A stretch of DNA of 5,845 nt from Pseudomonadota bacterium. Lineage in GTDB: Bacteria; Desulfobacterota; Desulfobaccia; Desulfobaccales; 0-14-0-80-60-11. The stretch lies in NCBI GenBank assembly GCA_018897875.1, contig JAHIKF010000362.1, positions 1-5,845 of the forward strand. The letters run 5' to 3'. Positions 1-3,911 of this stretch are shown piece after piece; the stretch's first letter is position 1; every line of letters starts with the position of its first letter. Position numbers and translations under genes: made by a program. Below the pieces are notes generated by a model that was not told the origin of the DNA, did not search any database, and worked only from the letters and a program-made list of their open reading frames with translations.

Positions 1-11
1 ACCCATGAGTG

Positions 12-20
12 TGCTACAAT
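12..20 (+). promoter_or_regulatory. Possible extended -10 element
   Basis: TG, one base, then TACAAT (five of six matches to TATAAT) forms an extended -10 box. The -35 position would lie off the left edge, so it cannot be checked. It would start transcription near position 27 and read toward the small gene that follows. Motifs of this kind occur by chance in AT-rich DNA, so support is weak. Confidence 0.2.
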
Positions 21-78
21 GCCCCCTAGCCCCATAACTCCTTTCAATGTTTATGTTTTCGGCTAAAGCATTATAACA

Positions 79-107
79 TTGATTGGCTGTGTTGGGGCTG
101 TTTTACT
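79..107 (+). promoter_or_regulatory. Weak sigma-70-like promoter candidate
   Basis: TTGATT (79-84) and TTTACT (102-107) are separated by 17 bases. Each matches four of the six consensus bases. The site lies 38 bases upstream of the preferred GTG start of the small gene, in DNA whose codon third positions are AT-rich and therefore look non-coding. TATAAC at 72-77 is an alternative -10 box, but it has no good -35 partner. Confidence 0.22.
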
Positions 108-144
108 TGCTATCTCAAGTAATTTCTACCGGACAGCAGTGGTG

Positions 145-510
145 GTGAATTACAAAAAACGGACCTGCGTCCCCGGGCCGATCGATGCGGAGGGCTGCTA
201 CAAAATGGCCTGGTTTACTTTTGAGCGCTTTTTTCGGCATCACTGCCCATGGAACATTGCCCCTGAAGATTGCGTGCAAGAGGCGGTCCTCCGGCTGGTG
301 GAGCTGGGCGGCCATGCGCGGGCCGGTGAGCGTCGGTTCCAGTTTTACACGTGCAAGCATGCCATGCAGGCCTACATCACGAAGTACGGCCGGTCCAACG
401 ACCTGGGAGACTGGCGCACGAACCGGCAACGGTACAATGATGAGCGCAACGCCGAGCAACGGGCGTCAGGATCCAGCAGCCCCGACACCTGGCCCTGGTG
501 GAGGGCTTGA
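145..510 (+). CDS. Small sigma-70-region-2-like protein, 3' end probably fused to foreign sequence
   Basis: The product is about 121 residues and I cannot name it firmly. The stretch with APEDCVQEAVLRLVEL, followed by RRFQFYTCKHAMQAYITKYG, resembles sigma-70 family region 2: an acidic 'ED..QEa..rL' helix, then an aromatic-rich helix ending in basic residues. No region 4 helix-turn-helix is visible, so it could instead be a phage- or plasmid-type sigma-like regulator, or unrelated. The frame is open from a TTG at 79, but GC3 is low before about 140 and high after it. I therefore prefer one of the GTG codons at 139-145; no Shine-Dalgarno is clear there. ATG 205 is preceded by GGAGGG at 189-194 and is the alternative. 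The last 10-25 residues (rich in S, P and W) overlap, in another frame, DNA that reads as methylase. The natural C-terminus is therefore probably lost and replaced by out-of-frame sequence. Confidence 0.45.
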   Translation: MNYKKRTCVPGPIDAEGCYKMAWFTFERFFRHHCPWNIAPEDCVQEAVLRLVELGGHARAGERRFQFYTCKHAMQAYITKYGRSNDLGDWRTNRQRYNDERNAEQRASGSSSPDTWPWWRA

Positions 511-2123
511 AAAACCTGACGCCCGAGATTCTGGCCGCGCTCGGCCAGGAGCGCGGCCGGGCCGTGGTCACCTACCTCCAGTTCGCCATTGACAAAGGGG
601 TTGACTGGAACAGTAAGCAATGCACCTGGATTTATCAGAGGTCACAAATTGGACACACCTTTGCTCGCCATGACTACAGTTTAAAATGGTGCTTTGGAGA
701 GATGATTTTCACTGGCCCTAACTCCGGGGCTGCCTGGTGCCTTAATTAGATAATAGATGCCTATGGCGGCATTGCTGGTCTATTGGCGCCTTTGCATGAG
801 AACTTGAAGCAAGGGGGGGAGCCACCGCTTAATATCTTATCGGGGGATGCTGCCCACCTGCCTGAGATCGCAGACCGCACCGTGGACCTGGTGTGCATGG
901 ACCCGCCCTACTACAACAACGTGCAGTACGCTGAACTTTCGGACTACTTCTATGTTTGGCAGAAGCGCACCCTGAAGGACCTCTACCCCGATCTCTTCAC
1001 CCGTCGCCTCACCGATAAACAGAAGGAGGCCGTGGCCAACCCGGCCCGGGACGGCTCGGCTAAAGAAGCCAAGGCAGCCTATGAAAGGCTCATGGGGGAG
1101 ATCTTCGCCGAATGCCGCCGGACCTTGAAGGATGATGGCCTCCTGACTCTCATGTTCACCCATAAAAGTCAGACTGCGTGGGAATCATTCATCCAATCTT
1201 TAATCGATAGCGGCTGGATCATAACCTCTTCTTTCCCAGTAAGTTCAGAATTCTCGAGTTCTACCCATCAATTAGATATGGCATCGGCGGCCAGCTCCAT
1301 CTTCCTGTCCTGCCGCAAGCGCCTGGGGGAGCCGGAGGCGCCCGCCACCTGGACCGGGCTGGGGGGCGGCGGGGTGCAGCACCAGGTGCGCCGGGCGGTG
1401 GAGGCGGGCCTGGAAGAATTCGCGCCCCTGAAGCTCAACCCGGTGGACCGCATGGTGGCCTGCTACGGCCGCGCTTTACGCGTCCTCTCGGAGAACTGGC
1501 CCGTACTGGACGGGGACGACCCCGTCAGTCCCATCCGGGCCATGAACGAAGCGAGCCGGGTAGTGGCCGAGCGCCAGGTGCGGGAGATCACCGCCGGCCG
1601 CCTGAGCGTGGACGATCTGGACCCGGAGACCGCCATGGCCCTGACCCTGTTCGGCATCTGGGGCCTGATAGAGTTCCCCTTCCACGAGGCCCTGAACCTC
1701 TCCAAGTCCCTGAATATACAGATGGAGAACAAATCGGGAGGCTACCGCCCGGCAGGGCACCTGATCGGGGTGAACCGGGAGACCGGGGGTGGCCGCGCCC
1801 GGAGAAAACCCGGCGACCCGCTTTCCGAATCGGCGGGCTACCCCGCGCCCCTCCTGAGCAAAGGCTCCAGGCTGCGCCTGGCCCGCCCCGAGGAGCGGAG
1901 CGAAAACCGCCTGGCCAATCCCCAGACCGATTGGGATATCCTGCAAGGGACCATCCAGGAATATCGCCGGGGGGACCTGCCCCTGGCCCGGGCCTACCTG
2001 GAGCGGCACGCCCCTGACCACCGCCGGAAAATCCTGGACCTCCTCAAGGTCTGGGCCGCCGAGGCGGATGACCCTGACCTGAAAAAGGAAGGGGAGAGCA
2101 TCCTGTTCGGGTTTAACTTGTAG
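498..2123 (+). pseudogene. DUF1156-type adenine-specific DNA methyltransferase, N-terminally truncated, with an internal TAG
   Basis: One reading frame runs through the whole span except for a TAG at 747-749. Before the stop it encodes methylase-like sequence (AVVTYLQFAIDKGVDWNSKQ, then HTFARHDYSLKW, then FTGPNSGAAW). After the stop it continues with IIDAYGGIAGLLAPLH, the DPPYYNN catalytic motif IV and a complete C-terminal region. These blocks are in the order expected for DUF1156-family N6-adenine methylases, which modify host DNA in predicted defence modules. The family is normally about 900-1000 residues. Here only about 540 codons remain, and the DUF1156 domain plus the SAM-binding motif I (FxGxG type) that normally lie in the first half are absent. 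The frame is closed upstream by TGA at 441-443, so the N-terminal half is not merely hidden by another start. The GTG at 498 has no good ribosome binding site and is a nominal boundary. Protein made from this locus should be inactive unless complemented. Confidence 0.8.
783..2123 (+). CDS. Distal open frame of the broken methylase (catalytic motif IV and C-terminal region)
   Basis: This is the longest uninterrupted piece of the methylase, 446 residues if read from TTG 783. DPPYYNN at residues 40-46 is motif IV, the catalytic loop that flips the target adenine. It is followed by YAELSDYFYVW, a 'VANPAR' block, and MFTHK at 124-128 in the 'developing hydrophobic strand then THK' arrangement typical of the family. 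AASSIFLSCRKR near 170-181 closes the Rossmann-like core. The remaining 265 residues match the general character of the family's C-terminal region, with an LDPETAMALTLFGIWG-type helix. I doubt TTG 783 is a native start: it has no upstream Shine-Dalgarno, and family-like residues are encoded immediately before it back to the TAG. The stop codon at 2121-2123 is itself part of the first palindromic repeat unit. Confidence 0.6.
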   Translation: MAPLHENLKQGGEPPLNILSGDAAHLPEIADRTVDLVCMDPPYYNNVQYAELSDYFYVWQKRTLKDLYPDLFTRRLTDKQKEAVANPARDGSAKEAKAAYERLMGEIFAECRRTLKDDGLLTLMFTHKSQTAWESFIQSLIDSGWIITSSFPVSSEFSSSTHQLDMASAASSIFLSCRKRLGEPEAPATWTGLGGGGVQHQVRRAVEAGLEEFAPLKLNPVDRMVACYGRALRVLSENWPVLDGDDPVSPIRAMNEASRVVAERQVREITAGRLSVDDLDPETAMALTLFGIWGLIEFPFHEALNLSKSLNIQMENKSGGYRPAGHLIGVNRETGGGRARRKPGDPLSESAGYPAPLLSKGSRLRLARPEERSENRLANPQTDWDILQGTIQEYRRGDLPLARAYLERHAPDHRRKILDLLKVWAAEADDPDLKKEGESILFGFNL

Positions 2124-2140
2124 GGTGCGTCTCACGCACC
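2120..2140 (+). repeat. REP-like unit 1 (GTAG plus hairpin, + orientation)
   Basis: GTAG (2120-2123) is followed immediately by a perfect 7-bp stem: GGTGCGT (2124-2130), loop CTC, ACGCACC (2134-2140). GTAG at the foot of an imperfect or perfect hairpin is the defining layout of bacterial REP elements. The TAG of this GTAG is the stop codon of the methylase frame, so the element abuts or created the end of that gene. Confidence 0.7.
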
Positions 2141-2146
2141 AAAGAT

Positions 2147-2167
2147 GGCGCGTAAGACGCGCCCTAC
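2147..2167 (-). repeat. REP-like unit 2 (inverted orientation)
   Basis: The stem is GGCGCGT (2147-2153), loop AAG, ACGCGCC (2157-2163), followed by CTAC (2164-2167), which is GTAG on the minus strand. Compared with unit 1, the third stem pair is C-G instead of T-A. Both sides changed, so pairing is preserved. Confidence 0.7.
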
Positions 2168-2171
2168 GTCA

Positions 2172-2192
2172 GGTGCGCAGGGCGCACCCTAC
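2172..2192 (-). repeat. REP-like unit 3 (inverted orientation)
   Basis: The stem is GGTGCGC (2172-2178), loop AGG, GCGCACC (2182-2188), followed by CTAC (2189-2192), which is GTAG on the minus strand. It is in the same orientation as unit 2, 25 bases downstream of it. The innermost stem pair is C-G instead of the T-A of units 1 and 2, again a compensated change. Confidence 0.7.
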
Positions 2193-2223
2193 GAAAGCTG
2201 GGCAATTGCCTGGGTGGCACATC

Positions 2224-2239
2224 GCGGCCTTTAGGCCGC
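2224..2239. repeat. Short GC-rich palindrome
   Basis: GCGGCCT (2224-2230) and AGGCCGC (2233-2239) form a 7-bp stem around TT. It separates the REP-like cluster from the AT-rich segment. It is followed by a run of A, not T, on the + strand, so it does not look like an intrinsic terminator for the methylase. It lacks an adjacent GTAG and differs in sequence from the REP-like units. Confidence 0.5.
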
Positions 2240-2330
2240 AACCAAACAAAAAAAATGAACTATTTCCTTAGTCAAATCAACCGTTTTAAAGCAAAATCTT
2301 GTTGAAAAAACAAGAAACTCAAATTCAGTA
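2240..2330. other. AT-rich intergenic segment, likely upstream region of the helicase gene
   Basis: About 90 bases are sharply richer in A and T than everything around them. They contain a run of eight A at about 2250 and a short inverted repeat CTTGTT...AACAAG near 2298-2314. TTGAAA (2302-2307) could be a -35 box, but no acceptable -10 box lies 16-18 bases further on. The position between two repeat clusters and before a large gene suits a promoter, yet I could not find one with confidence. No open frame of interest crosses it. Confidence 0.35.
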
Positions 2331-2352
2331 GCACAGGCTTTCCAGCCTGTGC
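2328..2352 (+). repeat. GTAG-headed hairpin, 9-bp stem
   Basis: GCACAGGCT (2331-2339) and AGCCTGTGC (2344-2352) pair perfectly around the loop TTCC. GTAG occupies 2328-2331 and overlaps the first stem base. The layout resembles a REP element of a different sequence family from the upstream cluster. It lies in what would be the leader of the helicase mRNA if transcription starts in the AT-rich segment. Confidence 0.6.
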
Positions 2353-2354
2353 CC

Positions 2355-2376
2355 GGACACCCGAGGGCGGGTGTCC
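2355..2376. repeat. Second 9-bp-stem hairpin in the helicase leader
   Basis: GGACACCCG (2355-2363) and CGGGTGTCC (2368-2376) pair perfectly around AGGG. It begins only two bases after the previous hairpin and has the same stem (9 bp) and loop (4 nt) dimensions but unrelated sequence. No T-run follows it, so it is not a standard terminator. It ends 32 bases before the helicase start. Confidence 0.6.
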
Positions 2377-2398
2377 CACATTCACTCGGTAACTTTTC

Positions 2399-2411
2399 AA
2401 GGCGACCCATG
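2399..2411 (+). promoter_or_regulatory. Ribosome binding site fixing the helicase start at ATG 2409
   Basis: AAGG (2399-2402) lies six bases before ATG 2409. The frame is open upstream to a GTG at 2349, but those 20 codons run through the second hairpin and have no family-like residues. The conserved N-terminal block begins shortly after ATG 2409, so this start is preferred. Confidence 0.6.
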
Positions 2412-3911
2412 AACTCCCAGGATAAACCACCGCCAACCTTTCGGGAACACCCCTGGCGCATCTCCTACCGTACCTCCTCTTTGACCCCGGACGGCAAACC
2501 GCTCAACATCCTGCAAGACTTTTATCTGCCGGCGCTGCGCCGGGCCGTGGCCTACAACCGGGTGGCGGGCTATTTCCGTTCCACGTCGCTCGCAGCCGCG
2601 TCCCAGGGATTTTCGGCCTTCGTAACCAACCGGGGCCAGGCCCGGCTGATTGTGGGGGCCGATCTGGTCCCCCAGGATGTGCAAACGATCCTGGAGTACT
2701 ATGAACAATCTTCAGTTGGAGCGGCTCCTGAGGCTGACCCGCTGGCAAGGATTTTAGACCAGGAGTTGGGAGGAGACCCGGAGGCTTGGCCTGAACAGGT
2801 GAAAAACGGCGTCCAGCTCCTGGCCTATCTTCTGGCCGAGGGGCACCTGGAAATCCGGGTGGCCTTCCGGGTTAACGCCAAAACGGGTGAGGCTCTGCCC
2901 TTTGACTCGCTGGAGGACGGCTACGTCCACATGAAGTGGGGGCTCTTCCGGGACCGGGAGGGAAGTCGCCTCTACATCTCCGGCTCGCTCAATGAATCCA
3001 GACAGGCCCTGACCCTAAATGCGGAAAACATCGACGTCCACTGCGACTGGAAGGGCGAGACGGACCGTTTAAGGGTGGAGGAAGCGGAGCAGGAATTCGA
3101 GAGCCTCTGGGCTGACGAAAACCCCAGCCTAAGGGTGCTCACTCTGCCGGAAGCCGTGAAAAAGCGGCTCATCAAGATGGCCGAAGGGGTGAGCCGGCCG
3201 GTGGAGATCGACGGGACCAGCGATGTCCCCTTGCAGGTGGCGCCACCTTCGGCCCTGGAGTGGCTCAGGTTCGCTCTCATCAAAGACGGCCCCCGGCTCC
3301 CGGGCGGGATCTTTGTGGGGATGGAGACGGCCCCTGTCAAGCCCTGGCCGCACCAGGAGGTGGTGGCTCGCCGGGTCATCGCCACCTGGCCATTCTCTTA
3401 TCTCCTCTGCGACGAAGTGGGTTTAGGAAAGACTATCGAAGCCGGCCTCATCATCCGCTCGCTTTATCTCTCCGGCCTCATTAAGCGGGTGCTCATCGCC
3501 GCGCCAGCCAGTTTGACCAAGCAGTGGCAGCGGGAAATGGCCACCAAATTTCTCCTGCCCTTCGCTCGCACCACCGGGGGGGCGCACCCCACCCACGAGT
3601 ATCTTTTGCCGCTTGAGTATCAGGAGACTTCCGGGTCTCTCTTTTCACCGGAACTCAATATCCTGTCCACCGGACTCCTCACCCGCCAGGACCGGGAGGC
3701 GGACCTGGCCGCCACGGGCAACTTTGACCTGACGCTGGTGGATGAGGCGCACTACATCCGGCGACAGAACCCCACCCAGGGGACCAGGGCCGAGCCCAGG
3801 TTTACAAAACTGCACGCACCGTCACCCAGCACCTCCGTCCCAAGAGCGCCGCCCTGCTCCTGGCTACGGCCACCCCCATGCAGTTGGACCCCATCGAGGT
3901 CTTTGATCTGA
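2409..3911 (+). CDS. Helicase N-terminal fragment: PLD-like nuclease domain plus first ATPase lobe
   Basis: The fragment is 500 residues from ATG 2409, of which roughly the last 40 are frameshifted nonsense ending at a TGA. Residues about 15-70 hold the family's opening block (WRISYRTSSLTPDGKPLNIL, then AVAYNRVAGYFRS). The PLD-like catalytic signature is H174-x-K176 in VHMKWGLF, N195 in SGSLNES, and E206/D209 in NAENIDVH. This is one HxK-N-E set, so the nuclease would need to dimerise, as single-motif PLD enzymes do. Q/PHQ (about 313) precedes Walker A, DEVGLGKT, with K341 and T342 binding ATP phosphates. RVLIAAPASLTKQW (about 360) is motif Ia, and D445-E446-A447-H448 is the magnesium-binding Walker B/DEAH box. 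Alone it lacks the arginine-finger lobe and should not hydrolyse ATP productively. Confidence 0.75.
   Translation: MNSQDKPPPTFREHPWRISYRTSSLTPDGKPLNILQDFYLPALRRAVAYNRVAGYFRSTSLAAASQGFSAFVTNRGQARLIVGADLVPQDVQTILEYYEQSSVGAAPEADPLARILDQELGGDPEAWPEQVKNGVQLLAYLLAEGHLEIRVAFRVNAKTGEALPFDSLEDGYVHMKWGLFRDREGSRLYISGSLNESRQALTLNAENIDVHCDWKGETDRLRVEEAEQEFESLWADENPSLRVLTLPEAVKKRLIKMAEGVSRPVEIDGTSDVPLQVAPPSALEWLRFALIKDGPRLPGGIFVGMETAPVKPWPHQEVVARRVIATWPFSYLLCDEVGLGKTIEAGLIIRSLYLSGLIKRVLIAAPASLTKQWQREMATKFLLPFARTTGGAHPTHEYLLPLEYQETSGSLFSPELNILSTGLLTRQDREADLAATGNFDLTLVDEAHYIRRQNPTQGTRAEPRFTKLHAPSPSTSVPRAPPCSWLRPPPCSWTPSRSLI

Noticed and set aside
185..592. Overlapping + frame across the small gene and methylase junction
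   Set aside because: Its composition (runs of P, G, R) is typical of a shifted reading of GC-rich coding DNA. The two competing frames contain family-like sequence.
747..749. Pyrrolysine or other recoding at the internal TAG
   Set aside because: The methylase frame itself terminates at TAG, the residue in relatives is not lysine-like as I recall, and no supporting element is visible in the window.
837..1163. Minus-strand open frame opposite the DPPY region
   Set aside because: It is fully antisense to the conserved catalytic core of the methylase and has no family resemblance.
1476..2135. 219-codon open frame on the minus strand across the methylase 3' half
   Set aside because: It lies antisense to conserved methylase sequence in high-GC DNA, where such shadows are common. 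Its product is low-complexity G/P/V-rich with no recognisable motif.
2120..2193. CRISPR-like array
   Set aside because: Units are about 21 bases of palindrome in mixed orientation with only a few bases between them, so there are no spacers of normal length.
2215..2230. TGGCAC resembling the -24 half of a sigma-54 promoter
   Set aside because: The downstream half should contain GC at the -12 position in a TTGC-like context, but here it is GGCC inside a palindrome with wrong spacing.
2224..2260. Hairpin near a poly-A run as a terminator
   Set aside because: On the + strand the hairpin is followed by A, not T. On the - strand the T-run precedes the hairpin, so neither orientation fits an intrinsic terminator.
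2231..2461. Minus-strand open frame through the intergenic hairpins
   Set aside because: It crosses two hairpins and the AT-rich segment and has no coding character.
3878..3880. ATG 3878 as a true start of a separate C-terminal helicase subunit
   Set aside because: It lies inside motif III (after ATATP), the same frame encodes conserved residues further upstream, and no Shine-Dalgarno precedes it.
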